From positions 1-64,000 of the forward strand of contig CAVQUV010000014.1 in assembly GCA_963716855.1 (NCBI GenBank): a stretch of 64,000 nucleotides of DNA, given 5' to 3'. This DNA comes from JAGVSZ01 sp963716855. Its GTDB lineage: Bacteria > Pseudomonadota > Gammaproteobacteria > Burkholderiales > SG8-39. A program made the translations under genes and the position numbers. A model generated the notes under the pieces. It ran no database searches. It was not told the DNA's origin and was given only the letters and a program-made list of their open reading frames with translations. Positions 17,555 through 26,529 of this stretch are shown here, piece by piece; the first letter of the stretch is position 1; every line of letters starts with the position of its first letter.

Positions 17555-19561
17555 CTACGTCCGCGTGAACACTGCCCAGAACCACGGGGCGAGCCAGAAC
17601 GCGAGTGCGAGCGCCAGGCCGATGATCATGGTGAACGCGTACTGGTAGATGAAGCCGGTCTGGATGCGCCGGACGATGGCGGCGAAGCCGCCGATCGCCC
17701 GCGCCGACCCGTTCACCAGCACGCCGTCGATGATGCCGACGTCGCCGCCCTTCCACAGGCCGGTGCCCACCTTGACCGCGCCGTCCGCGAACACGCGCTG
17801 GTTGAAGTCGTCGAAGCCGTACTTGTTCTCGAGGATCCGCACGAGGAATCCGAGCCGCTGGCGCACCACGCCCGGCAGGTCCGGGCGCAGGATGTACAGG
17901 TAGAACGCGGTGCCGATCCCGGCGACCACGAGCCAGAACGGCAGCGTGAAGAAGCCGTGGGTCATCATCCCGACGACGCCGTGGAATCCGCTCGCCATCT
18001 CCGCGAGCCCCGGATGCGTGGGGCCGATCACGATCGAGTCCCCGAAGTAATCGCCGAAGACGATCCGCCCGATCAGCCAGCCGGCGCAGATCGACGGGAT
18101 CGCGAGCAGGATCAGGGGCACGGTCACCACCGCGGGCGACTCGTGCGGCGCTTGATCGTGCCCATGGTGGCCGTGCCCGCCCTCCTCGTGACCGCCGGCG
18201 TGGCGGAAGCGCTCCTCGCCATGGAAGGCGTAGAACACCAGCCGGAAGCTGTAAAGCGCGGTGACGAAGGCGCACGCGAGCACGCACAGGTAGGCGAACG
18301 TCCCGCCGGGCACCACCGCGAGCCGCGCGGCGTCGATGATCGCGTCCTTGGAGAAGAACCCGGCGAACGGCGGGAAGGCCGCGTTCGCGAATGCCCCGAT
18401 CAGCATGACCGCGTAGGTGATCGGCAGGTATTTCCGCAAGCCGCCCATCCGGCGCATGTCCTGCTCGTGATGCAGGGCGATGATCACCGATCCGGCCGCG
18501 AGGAACAGCGCCGCCTTGAAGAACGCGTGGGTGAAGAGGTGGAAGATCGCCGCCGGATACGCCGAGGCCCCCAGCGCCACCGTCATGTACCCGAGCTGCG
18601 AGAGCGTCGAGTAGGCCACCACGCGCTTGATGTCATAGACGACGACCGCGATGAGCGCCATGAAGAACGCCGTGATGCCGCCGATCACGATCACGAACGA
18701 CAGCGCGGCGTCCGAAAGCTCGAACAGGGGCGACATCCGCGCCACCATGAAGATGCCGGCGGTGACCATGGTCGCGGCGTGGATCAGCGCGGAGATGGGC
18801 GTCGGGCCCTCCATCGAGTCGGGCAGCCAGACGTGCAGCGGGAACTGCGCGCTCTTGCCCATCGCGCCGATGAAGAGGCAGATGCAGATCACCGAGACGA
18901 GGAGCCACGGCGTGCCCGGCAGGAGCTCGATCGTGTCGAGCGCGAGCTTCGGCGCCTGCGCGAAGACGTTGGCGTAGTCCAGCGTCCCGAAGTAGGCGAG
19001 GATCAGGGCGACCCCGAGCAGGAAACCGAAATCGCCGACCCGGTTCACCAGGAACGCCTTCAGATTGGCGTAGATCGCCGTGGGCCGCGTGTACCAGAAC
19101 CCGATCAGCAGGTACGAGACGAGGCCCACCGCCTCCCAGCCGAAGAAGAGCTGCAGGAAGTTGTTCGCCATCACCAGCATCAGCATCGAGAAGGTGAAGA
19201 GCGAGATGTAGGCGAAGAACCGCTGGTAGCCGGGGTCCTCGGCCATGTAGCCGATGGTGTAGACGTGCACCATCAGCGACACGAACGTCACGACCACCAT
19301 CATCAGAGCGGTGAGGCGGTCGATGAGGAAGCCGATCTCGAAGCGCGTCCCGCCGGAGGTGAGCCAGGTATAGACCGTGCCGTTGAACACGTTGCCGCCC
19401 ACCACGTCGGCGAGCACCATGCAGGAGGCGACGAACGAGATCGCCACGCCGGCGATCGTGACCGAGTGCGCGCCGGCGCGGCCGATCAGGCGGCCGCCCA
19501 GGCCGGCGATCAGCGCCGCGAACAGCGGCGCGAGCGGGATGATCAGGTAAATGGTCTTCAT
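17555..19561 (-). CDS. nuoL: NADH-quinone oxidoreductase subunit L
   Basis: A 668-residue ND5-type subunit, the distal proton pump of complex I with the long lateral helix at its C-terminus. Visible are FLIDRLTALMMVVVTFVSLM, FFGWEAVGLVSYLLIGFWYT, KSAQFPLHVWLPDSMEGPTP and VYDIKRVVAYSTLSQLGYM. A cytoplasmic loop near residue 457 is His-rich (GGHEEGGHGHHGHDQAPHES), a feature I associate with betaproteobacterial NuoL. Length is a little above the E. coli protein. Confidence 0.98.
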   Translation of the reverse strand: MKTIYLIIPLAPLFAALIAGLGGRLIGRAGAHSVTIAGVAISFVASCMVLADVVGGNVFNGTVYTWLTSGGTRFEIGFLIDRLTALMMVVVTFVSLMVHVYTIGYMAEDPGYQRFFAYISLFTFSMLMLVMANNFLQLFFGWEAVGLVSYLLIGFWYTRPTAIYANLKAFLVNRVGDFGFLLGVALILAYFGTLDYANVFAQAPKLALDTIELLPGTPWLLVSVICICLFIGAMGKSAQFPLHVWLPDSMEGPTPISALIHAATMVTAGIFMVARMSPLFELSDAALSFVIVIGGITAFFMALIAVVVYDIKRVVAYSTLSQLGYMTVALGASAYPAAIFHLFTHAFFKAALFLAAGSVIIALHHEQDMRRMGGLRKYLPITYAVMLIGAFANAAFPPFAGFFSKDAIIDAARLAVVPGGTFAYLCVLACAFVTALYSFRLVFYAFHGEERFRHAGGHEEGGHGHHGHDQAPHESPAVVTVPLILLAIPSICAGWLIGRIVFGDYFGDSIVIGPTHPGLAEMASGFHGVVGMMTHGFFTLPFWLVVAGIGTAFYLYILRPDLPGVVRQRLGFLVRILENKYGFDDFNQRVFADGAVKVGTGLWKGGDVGIIDGVLVNGSARAIGGFAAIVRRIQTGFIYQYAFTMIIGLALALAFWLAPWFWAVFTRT

Positions 19562-19570
19562 GCGGCGCCC

Positions 19571-19876
19571 CTACCCTTTCAGCTGGTCGAGGTCGTCGAC
19601 GTTGATGGTGCGCAGGTTGCGGAACAGCACCACCAGGATCGCGAGGCCGATCGCCGACTCGGCGGCGGCAACCGTCAGGATGAAGAACACGAACACCTGC
19701 CCGCTCATGTCGCCGAGATAGTGCGAGAAGGCGATGAAGTTCAGGTTGACGGCGAGCAGCATCAGCTCGATCGCCATGAGCAGGATGATGACGTTCTTCC
19801 GGTTGAGGAAGATCCCCACGATGCTGAGCGCGAAGAGGACCGCGCCCAGCAGCAGGAAATGCGACAGCGAAAGCAA
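19571..19876 (-). CDS. nuoK: NADH-quinone oxidoreductase subunit K
   Basis: A 101-residue three-helix membrane subunit (ND4L). The conserved acidic residues of the proton path are present (NVIILLMAIELMLLAVNLNF; FILTVAAAESAIGLAI). There is no ATG; TTG at 19876 gives exactly the family length and is preceded by AGGGGAGA 4 bases upstream. The longer frame to 20875 is an artefact of GC-rich coding. Confidence 0.95.
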   Translation of the reverse strand: MLSLSHFLLLGAVLFALSIVGIFLNRKNVIILLMAIELMLLAVNLNFIAFSHYLGDMSGQVFVFFILTVAAAESAIGLAILVVLFRNLRTINVDDLDQLKG

Positions 19877-19977
19877 GAGATCTCCCCTTTTCAGCAGGAT
19901 GCAGGCGCCGGCAGTCCGGGTGCGCCGCCGCGCCGCGCGCGGCGGCCGCGTGAACCCGGCGATCCGAACCCCGTTCC

Positions 19978-20583
19978 CTATTCCTTCTTCTCGGCCGGCA
20001 TCGACACCAGGCGGACGCGGTCCTGCCGCTTCACCGCCACCTGACGCGCCGGGTCCTGAAATTTCGTGTCCTTGCGGCGGCGCATCGTCAATGCGATCGC
20101 CGCGACGATCGCCACCAGCAGGATCACGGCGGCGAGCTCGAACGGATAGACGTAATCGGTGTAGAGCAGCCGGCCCAGCTCCTTGGTGTTGCTGTAGCCC
20201 GGGCCGGGATCGGGCGGCATCGGCAGCGCCCCGCTCCAGTAGTACTTCGCCCCGACCACCAGCGCCATCTCGAACACGATCAGCACGCCGACGGTCGCCC
20301 CGAGCGGCAGGTAGCGCCAGAAGCCCTCGCGCAGGCGATCGAGGTTGATGTCGAGCATCATGACCACGAAGAGGAACAGCACCATCACCGCGCCGACGTA
20401 GACGAGCACCAGCGCGATCGCCAAGAATTCGGCGCGCAGCAGCAGCCAGATCTCCGCGGCGGTGAAGAACGCGAGCACGAGGAACAAGGCGGCGTGCACC
20501 GGATTGCGCGCCGTGATGACGCGCAACCCCGCGAACACCAGGAGCGCGGCAAAGACGTAGAAGACGACGAGCTCGAGGTTCAT
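19978..20583 (-). CDS. nuoJ: NADH-quinone oxidoreductase subunit J
   Basis: A 201-residue five-helix membrane subunit (ND6) of complex I. ARNPVHAALFLVLAFFTAA and LVYVGAVMVLFLFVVMMLDI, which holds the pi-bulge helix, are diagnostic. The C-terminal tail after about residue 170 is basic and polar (MRRRKDTKFQDPARQ). A 101-base gap separates it from nuoK. Confidence 0.96.
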   Translation of the reverse strand: MNLELVVFYVFAALLVFAGLRVITARNPVHAALFLVLAFFTAAEIWLLLRAEFLAIALVLVYVGAVMVLFLFVVMMLDINLDRLREGFWRYLPLGATVGVLIVFEMALVVGAKYYWSGALPMPPDPGPGYSNTKELGRLLYTDYVYPFELAAVILLVAIVAAIALTMRRRKDTKFQDPARQVAVKRQDRVRLVSMPAEKKE

Positions 20584-20589
20584 CCGGGC

Positions 20590-21081
20590 TTATCGGTAGG
20601 CCGCATCCGCCGCCCGGGCCCTGGCGATCTCGGCCTCGTACCGGTCCCCCACCGCGAGCAGCATGTCCTTCGTGTAGTACAGGTCGCCGCGCTTCTCGCC
20701 GTGGTACTCGAGGATGTGCGTCTCGACGATCGAGTCGACCGGGCAGGACTCCTCGCAAAAGCCGCAGAAGATGCACTTCGTCAGGTCGATGTCGTAGCGC
20801 GTCGTGCGGCGGGTCTTGTCCTCCCGCTCCGCCGTCTCGATCGTGATCGCGAGCGCCGGGCACACCGCCTCGCACAGCTTGCAGCCGATGCAGCGCTCTT
20901 CGCCGTTCGGGTAGCGCCGCAACGCGTGCAGCCCGCGGAAGCGCGGACTCGCGGGGGTCTTCTCCTCCGGGAACTGGATGGTGATCTTGCGCGCGAACAG
21001 GTGTCGCCCGGTGACCGCGAGCCCCTTCACCAGCTCGAGGAGCAGAAAGGTCTTGAAGAATTCGCGGATGCGCTCGACCAT
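20590..21081 (-). CDS. nuoI: NADH-quinone oxidoreductase subunit I
   Basis: A 163-residue ferredoxin-like subunit carrying the two [4Fe-4S] clusters N6a and N6b. Both cysteine sets are intact: CIGCKLCEAVCP and CIFCGFCEESCP. It sits on the cytoplasmic connecting arm of complex I. The ATG at 21081 gives the standard MVERIREFFKTF start; the longer frame upstream is spurious. It ends 6 bases before nuoJ. Confidence 0.97.
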   Translation of the reverse strand: MVERIREFFKTFLLLELVKGLAVTGRHLFARKITIQFPEEKTPASPRFRGLHALRRYPNGEERCIGCKLCEAVCPALAITIETAEREDKTRRTTRYDIDLTKCIFCGFCEESCPVDSIVETHILEYHGEKRGDLYYTKDMLLAVGDRYEAEIARARAADAAYR

Positions 21082-21089
21082 GGTCGCGC

Positions 21090-22178
21090 CTACGCCCACG
21101 GGTTCCAGGGGGTCTGCATCCACGCCGCGATCAGCACCAGCCACAGGATCGTCAGCGGGATGAACACCTTCCAGCCGAGCCGCATGATCTGGTCGTAGCG
21201 GTAGCGCGGGAAGGTCGCGCGGAACCACAGGAAGCAGAAGAGGAGCAGCCCGACCTTGAGCACCAGCCACACGAACCCGGGCACCGCGTTCAGGACCACC
21301 GAGTCGATCGGCGGCAGCCAGCCGCCCAGGAACATGATCGTCGCGAGCGCCGACACGAGGATCATGTTGGCGTACTCGCCGAGGAAGAACAGGGCGAAGG
21401 TCATGCCCGAATACTCGACGTGGAAGCCGGCGACGATCTCGGACTCGCCCTCGGCGACGTCGAACGGGGCGCGATTGGTCTCGGCGACCGCCGAAATGAA
21501 GTACACGAGGAACATCGGGAAGAGCGGCAGCCAGTTCCACGACAGGAAGTTCAGCCCCTCGCCGGCGAAGTAGCCCTTGCCCTGAGCGTTCACGATGTCC
21601 GAGAGATTGAGGCTCTGCGACACCAGCAGCACGCACACCAGCGCGAATCCCATCGCGATCTCGTACGCGACGATCTGCGCCGCGGAGCGCATCGCGCCGA
21701 GGAACGCGTACTTCGAGTTCGACGCCCAGCCGGCGATGATCACGCCGTAGACGCCCATCGAGGTGATCGCCATCACGTACAGCAGGCCCGCGTTGATGTC
21801 GGCGAGCACCACCTCGGCGCCGAAGGGAATCACCGCCCACGCCGCGAGCGCCGGCATCAGCGTGAGCATCGGCGCGAGGATGAAGAGGAACTTGTTCGCC
21901 CCCGACGGGATGATGAGCTCCTTGAACATGAGCTTCACCGCGTCGGCGATCGGTTGCAGCAGCCCCACCGGCCCGACTCGGTTCGGGCCGATGCGCACCT
22001 GCATGTACCCGATCACCTTGCGCTCGGCGAGCGTCAGGTACGCCACGCAGCCGAAGAGCGGCAGCGCGATCACGAGGATCAGCACCAGCGTCTTGACGAA
22101 GATCCAGACCGGCGGACCCCAGTCGGGCCCGAAGACCGACGCGGAGTAACCGGCGAAGAGGTCGAAGACGTCGGCCAT
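21090..22178 (-). CDS. nuoH: NADH-quinone oxidoreductase subunit H
   Basis: A 362-residue eight-helix membrane subunit (ND1) forming the quinone-binding site at the arm junction. LTLAERKVIGYMQVRIGPNRVG, ADAVKLMFKELIIP and FDVAEGESEIVAGFHVEYSG are the family signatures. The chosen ATG at 22178 gives MADVFDLF; the frame to 22280 only reads through palindromic intergenic sequence. It is separated from nuoG by 195 bases of hairpins, the largest gap within nuo. Confidence 0.97.
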   Translation of the reverse strand: MADVFDLFAGYSASVFGPDWGPPVWIFVKTLVLILVIALPLFGCVAYLTLAERKVIGYMQVRIGPNRVGPVGLLQPIADAVKLMFKELIIPSGANKFLFILAPMLTLMPALAAWAVIPFGAEVVLADINAGLLYVMAITSMGVYGVIIAGWASNSKYAFLGAMRSAAQIVAYEIAMGFALVCVLLVSQSLNLSDIVNAQGKGYFAGEGLNFLSWNWLPLFPMFLVYFISAVAETNRAPFDVAEGESEIVAGFHVEYSGMTFALFFLGEYANMILVSALATIMFLGGWLPPIDSVVLNAVPGFVWLVLKVGLLLFCFLWFRATFPRYRYDQIMRLGWKVFIPLTILWLVLIAAWMQTPWNPWA

Positions 22179-22197
22179 CAGCTCGCCCTTCGCGCAT

Positions 22198-22337
22198 CCC
22201 CACGCAAGCGTGGGGCGGCCGGCGAGGAGAAGCAGGGGCCCCGTTCGCAGAACGGGGATGCGACCCGAGGGCGGACGCACGGGGCCGCCGGCCGCTCACG
22301 GCCGCCTCCGGGGTCAGATCCCCAGCTTGCGCTGGGG
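22198..22337. repeat. Cluster of three perfect palindromes between nuoG and nuoH
   Basis: Three perfect stems of one pattern stand in 140 bases: CCCCACGC-AA-GCGTGGGG (22198-22215), CCCCGTTC-GCA-GAACGGGG (22239-22257) and CCCCAGC-TTGC-GCTGGGG (22320-22337). All have CCCC/GGGG at the base and variable cores, so they are related in form but not in sequence. The block has no T run and lies within an operon of essential order, which suggests a REP/BIME-type insertion or an mRNA processing site. Confidence 0.8.
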
Positions 22338-22373
22338 CCCCTCTTCCGCCCTGCGGCGGCCCCGCTCGGTGGC

Positions 22374-24719
22374 TCACGTCGCTCGCTCCACGGTGATCGC
22401 GCCAAACATCCCGCCGAGCCCGGCGGTCGCCGGATGCGCGGCCGCCAGCCGCAGCACGCCGTCGGCGAGCCGGTCGTCGCGCTCGATCGTGACCCGTGCC
22501 TCGCCGCCGTCCTGCTGCACGCGCACGCGCGACCCGGCCGTCAGGCCGAGTTTGCCGAGCAGCGCGCGATTCGCGAACGCGCGCGGGACCGACGCGTCGG
22601 CGGTTTGCTGCAGGGCCTCCGCGCGGCGCACGAGCGGGTCGGCGAAGTAGATGGGCACGTCGGCCACCCGCTCGATCGCCCCCGGTGCGACCGCGGTGTC
22701 GATCCGGATGCCTTCGACCGCGTTCGAGAGCCGCGCCGTCGCGTCGCCGCCGGGACAGGCTTCGTCGCGCACCTGCTCGCTGCGGTCGTACTCGATCCCG
22801 CGCACCCCGAGGAGGTTGCCGAGCACGCGCAGCACCTTCCACGCCGGGCGCGCCTCGCCGAGCGGCTTGACCACCGGGTTGAAGCCCTGGAGGCGGCCCT
22901 CGGTGTTGACGAACGTGCCGGCGGTCTCGGTAAACGGCGCGATCGGCAGCAGGGCGTCGGCGTAGTCCACGGCGGTGCCCCGGTAAGCGGCCAGCGCCAC
23001 GACGAAGCCCGCGGCGTGCATCGCTGCGAGCGCCTGCCCCGGGTGGTGCGCGTCGAGCTCCGGCTCGACGTTCAGCAGCAGATAAGCGTTGCGGGGCTCG
23101 GCGAGCATCGCCGCCGCGTTCAGTCCGTTCGCCCCGGGCACGCAGTTCGCGAGGTAGCCTCCGACGCTGTTCGCGGCCTCCCCGAGGAAGCCGAAGCGGG
23201 CGCCGGCGAGCTTCGCGGCTTCCTGCGCGAGCGCGTGGAGCTGGCTCGCGCGCGGGTGGTGCTGGGCGGTGTTGCCCAGGAAGATGCCGGTGTCCTTGCC
23301 GGAGGCGAGGCTCCGGGCCATCGCGCGCGCCGCATCGCTGACCGCGAGCCCCGCGACCGCGGCGGGGACCGCCGCGCCCTTCTCCTCGGCCAGCGCCTTG
23401 ACCACCTGACCGAGCGCCGCGGGCAGCTCGCCCGGCCGGACGACCGTCTTGTGCGCGACCTTGATCGCGAGGTCGTCGTCGGCGACGTGCAGCACGTTCA
23501 CCTGCTGCCCGCGCTTCGCCGCCTGCCGGATGCGGCTCGCGAGGAGCGGATGGTCCTTGCGCAGGAACGAGCCGACCACGAGCACGCGGTCAAGGGCACC
23601 GATCTCGGCGACATTCATCCCGAGCCACGGCGCGCCCTTGAGCTTGCCGTCCGCGGCGAAGTCCGACTGGCGCAGGCGGAAGTCCACGCTCTCGCTGCCC
23701 AGCCCGCGCACGAGCTTTTGCGCGAGAAACATCTCCTCGAGCGTCGCGTGCGGCGAGACGAGCGCACCGAGGCCTGGGCCGCGCGCTTTCTTGAGCCCCT
23801 CGGCCACGAACGCCAGCGCCTGCTCCCAGTCGACCGCGCGCCAGCTGGCCGCGGGCCCGCGGCCGCCGGAGCGGATCATCGGCTGCGTGAGCCGGTCGGC
23901 AGCGTTCAGACCTTCGTAGGAGAACCGGTCCTTGTCCGAGAGCCAGCACTCGTTGAGCGCCTCGTTCTCCAGCGGGACGACGCGCATCACCCGATCCTTG
24001 TAGACCTGCACGATCAGGTTCGCGCCCAGGCCGTCGTGCGGGCTCACCGAGCGGCGCCGGCCGAGCTCCCACGTCCGCGCGGTATAGCGGAACGGCTTCG
24101 AGGTGAGCGCGCCGACCGGGCAGACATCGATCATGTTGCCCGACAGCTCGGAGGACACCGCGCTGCCGACGAACGACACGATCTCGGCGTGCTCGCCGCG
24201 GCCGATCATGCCGAGCTCCATCGCCCCGGCGATCTCCTGCCCGAAGCGCACGCAGCGGGTGCAGTGGATGCAGCGGGTCATCTCCTCGGCCGAAATGAGC
24301 GCGCCCATCGGCTTGGACGCCACCACCCGCTTCGGCTCGTCGTAGCTGGAGCTCGAAGCGCCGTAGCCGACCGCGAGGTCCTGCAGCTGACACTCGCCGC
24401 CCTGGTCGCAGATCGGGCAGTCGAGCGGGTGGTTGATGAGCAGCAGCTCCATCACCCCGCGCTGCGCCTGCTTCGCCGCATCCGAGTGCGTCCAGACCTT
24501 CATGCCTTCGGCGACGGGCGTGGCGCAGGCGGGCAGCGGCTTCGGCGCCTTCTCGACTTGAACGAGGCACATGCGGCAGTTCGCCGCGATCGAGAGCTTC
24601 TTGTGGTAACAGAAATGCGGGACGTAGATGCCGAGCTGGCTCGCGGCCTCGATGACCATGGTGCCGGCCGGCACCTCGATCGGCTTGCCGTCGATCTCGA
24701 GCTTCGCCGTGGCGCTCAT
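22374..24719 (-). CDS. nuoG: NADH-quinone oxidoreductase subunit G
   Basis: A 781-residue iron-sulfur subunit of the peripheral arm. The N-terminal 2Fe-2S ferredoxin domain (ASQLGIYVPHFCYHKKLSIA, ANCRMCLVQV), the His/Cys N5 and N4 motifs (HPLDCPICDQGGECQLQD; CIHCTRCVRFGQE; CPVGALTSKPF) and a molybdopterin-oxidoreductase-like C-terminal region follow in order. The ATG at 24719 overlaps the nuoF stop by 4 bases (ATGA). Confidence 0.96.
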   Translation of the reverse strand: MSATAKLEIDGKPIEVPAGTMVIEAASQLGIYVPHFCYHKKLSIAANCRMCLVQVEKAPKPLPACATPVAEGMKVWTHSDAAKQAQRGVMELLLINHPLDCPICDQGGECQLQDLAVGYGASSSSYDEPKRVVASKPMGALISAEEMTRCIHCTRCVRFGQEIAGAMELGMIGRGEHAEIVSFVGSAVSSELSGNMIDVCPVGALTSKPFRYTARTWELGRRRSVSPHDGLGANLIVQVYKDRVMRVVPLENEALNECWLSDKDRFSYEGLNAADRLTQPMIRSGGRGPAASWRAVDWEQALAFVAEGLKKARGPGLGALVSPHATLEEMFLAQKLVRGLGSESVDFRLRQSDFAADGKLKGAPWLGMNVAEIGALDRVLVVGSFLRKDHPLLASRIRQAAKRGQQVNVLHVADDDLAIKVAHKTVVRPGELPAALGQVVKALAEEKGAAVPAAVAGLAVSDAARAMARSLASGKDTGIFLGNTAQHHPRASQLHALAQEAAKLAGARFGFLGEAANSVGGYLANCVPGANGLNAAAMLAEPRNAYLLLNVEPELDAHHPGQALAAMHAAGFVVALAAYRGTAVDYADALLPIAPFTETAGTFVNTEGRLQGFNPVVKPLGEARPAWKVLRVLGNLLGVRGIEYDRSEQVRDEACPGGDATARLSNAVEGIRIDTAVAPGAIERVADVPIYFADPLVRRAEALQQTADASVPRAFANRALLGKLGLTAGSRVRVQQDGGEARVTIERDDRLADGVLRLAAAHPATAGLGGMFGAITVERAT

Positions 24720-26056
24720 GCCGCCGCCTTCTCTCGGGCCGCGTGCGTGGAATCGCCCACCAGGCAGCGCTTGTGCTCGATGTGGTGCTCGAACTCGCTG
24801 CGGAAATGCTGGATGAAGCTCTTGACCGGCAGCGCCGCCGCGTCGCCGAGCGCGCAGATCGTGCGGCCGGCGATGTTGTCGGCGATGCGGGTCAGCTGGT
24901 CGAGGTCCTCGGGCCGGCCGCGCCCGCTCTCGATGCGGTGGACCATGCGGTAGAGCCAGCCCGTGCCCTCGCGGCAGGGCGTGCACTGGCCGCACGACTC
25001 CTCGAAGTAGAAGTACGAGAGGCGCTCAAGGCAGCGGACCATGCAGCGCGTGTCATCCATGATGATCACCGCGCCGGAGCCGAGCATCGACCCGACCTTC
25101 GCGATCGAGTCGTAGTCCATGTCGGTCCGCAGCATCACGTGGCCGGGAAGCACCGGCATCGACGAGCCGCCGGGAATGCACGCCTTGAGCGTGCGCCCGC
25201 CGCGCATGCCGCCCGCCATCTCGAGCAGCTGCGCGAACGGCGTGCCCAGCCGGATCTCGAAGTTGCCCGGCCGCTCCACGTCCCCCGACACCGAGAAGAG
25301 CTTGGTGCCCCCGTTGTTCGGCCGCCCGAGCTCGAGGTACTTGTCGCCGCCGTTGAGGATGATCCAGGGGACGGCGGCAAAGGTCTCGGTGTTGTTGATC
25401 GTGGTCGGCTTGCCGTACAGCCCGTAGCTCGCCGGGAACGGCGGCTTGAAGCGCGGCTGACCCTTCTTGCCCTCGAGCGACTCGAGCAGCGCCGTCTCCT
25501 CGCCGCAGATGTACGCGCCGTAGCCGTGGTGGGCATGGAGCTCAAAGGCGATACCCGAGCCGAGGATGTTTGCGCCGAGCAGGCCGGCCGCGCGCGCCTC
25601 CGCGAGGGCCTCCTCGAAGCGCCGGTAGGTTTCCCAGATCTCGCCGTGGATGTAGTTGTAGCCGACGGTCGCGCCGGTCGCGTAGCCCGCGATCGCCATG
25701 CCCTCGATCACGCTATGCGGGTTGTAGCGCAGGATGTCGCGGTCCTTGAACGTGCCCGGCTCGCCCTCGTCGGAGTTGCACACCATGTACTTCTGGCCGG
25801 CGAACGCGCGCGGCATGAAGCTCCACTTGAGGCCGGTCGGGAAGCCGGCGCCGCCGCGCCCGCGCAGGGCCGACTTCTTGACCTCCGCGATCACGACCTC
25901 CGGCGGGATCTTCTCGGCGAGGATCTTCCGGAGCGCCTGGTAGCCGCCGCGCGCCGCGTAGTCCTGCAGGCGCCAGTTCACGCCGTTGACGCCCTTCATG
26001 ATGAGCGCGTCCGGCCCGTAGACGGCCGGGTCGAACGGCGGCCGGGCGGTGTTCAT
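24716..26056 (-). CDS. nuoF: NADH-quinone oxidoreductase subunit F
   Basis: A 446-residue subunit that binds NADH, FMN and cluster N3. The glycine-rich GRGGAGFPTGLKW nucleotide motif, FMN-binding SDEGEPGTFKDRDIL and the N3 ligands in SCGQCTPCREGT are intact. The ATG at 26056 overlaps the nuoE stop by 4 bases. Length equals the family norm. Confidence 0.97.
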   Translation of the reverse strand: MNTARPPFDPAVYGPDALIMKGVNGVNWRLQDYAARGGYQALRKILAEKIPPEVVIAEVKKSALRGRGGAGFPTGLKWSFMPRAFAGQKYMVCNSDEGEPGTFKDRDILRYNPHSVIEGMAIAGYATGATVGYNYIHGEIWETYRRFEEALAEARAAGLLGANILGSGIAFELHAHHGYGAYICGEETALLESLEGKKGQPRFKPPFPASYGLYGKPTTINNTETFAAVPWIILNGGDKYLELGRPNNGGTKLFSVSGDVERPGNFEIRLGTPFAQLLEMAGGMRGGRTLKACIPGGSSMPVLPGHVMLRTDMDYDSIAKVGSMLGSGAVIIMDDTRCMVRCLERLSYFYFEESCGQCTPCREGTGWLYRMVHRIESGRGRPEDLDQLTRIADNIAGRTICALGDAAALPVKSFIQHFRSEFEHHIEHKRCLVGDSTHAAREKAAA

Positions 26057-26529
26057 TTCGCGAGCTCCGCAAGGTACCGGTCGAGCGCTTCCGGCGTCAT
26101 GAAGCTCGCCATCGTCTTGTTGTTCACCAGCATCACCGGGGCGTCCCCGCAGGCGCCGAAGCACTCCCCCTCCCTGAGGGTGAACAGCCCGTCGGGCGTC
26201 GTCTCGTTCAGTCCGACCCCGAGCTTCTTCGTGAGGTGCGCCACCGCCTCGGTCGCGCCGCGCAGCGCGCACGGGAGGTTGGTGCACACGCACAGCTTGT
26301 ACTTGCCGGCCGGCGCGACGTCGTACATCGTGTAGAAGGTCGCCACCTCCTCGACCGCGATCGGCGGCATGCCGAGATACTCGGCCACGAACGCCATGAC
26401 CTCCGCGTCGAGGTGGCCCTTCTCGTCCTGCGCAATGGCGAGCGCCGACATCACCGCCGACTCGCGGCGGTCCGGCGGGTACTTCGCACACTCCCGATCG
26501 ATCTTCTCGAGCGCTTCGGCGGAGAGCAT
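26053..26529 (-). CDS. nuoE: NADH-quinone oxidoreductase subunit E
   Basis: A 158-residue thioredoxin-fold subunit carrying the [2Fe-2S] cluster N1a. The four ligands are in CTNLPC and CFGAC, and the TFYTMYDVAPAGKY block is typical. ATG at 26529 overlaps the last base of nuoD; the very long upstream frame is spurious. Forms the NADH-dehydrogenase module with nuoF and nuoG. Confidence 0.97.
   Translation of the reverse strand: MLSAEALEKIDRECAKYPPDRRESAVMSALAIAQDEKGHLDAEVMAFVAEYLGMPPIAVEEVATFYTMYDVAPAGKYKLCVCTNLPCALRGATEAVAHLTKKLGVGLNETTPDGLFTLREGECFGACGDAPVMLVNNKTMASFMTPEALDRYLAELAK

Noticed and set aside
16079..20044. A 1321-codon open frame antisense to nuoM, nuoL and nuoK
   Set aside because: It is rich in His, Asp, Glu, Arg and Gln with no domain-like pattern, and mirrors third-codon-position GC bias of the real genes on the other strand.
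21420..24953. An 1177-codon open frame antisense to nuoH and nuoG
   Set aside because: Composition is typical of an antisense shadow; it crosses the palindromic gap and has no plausible start context.
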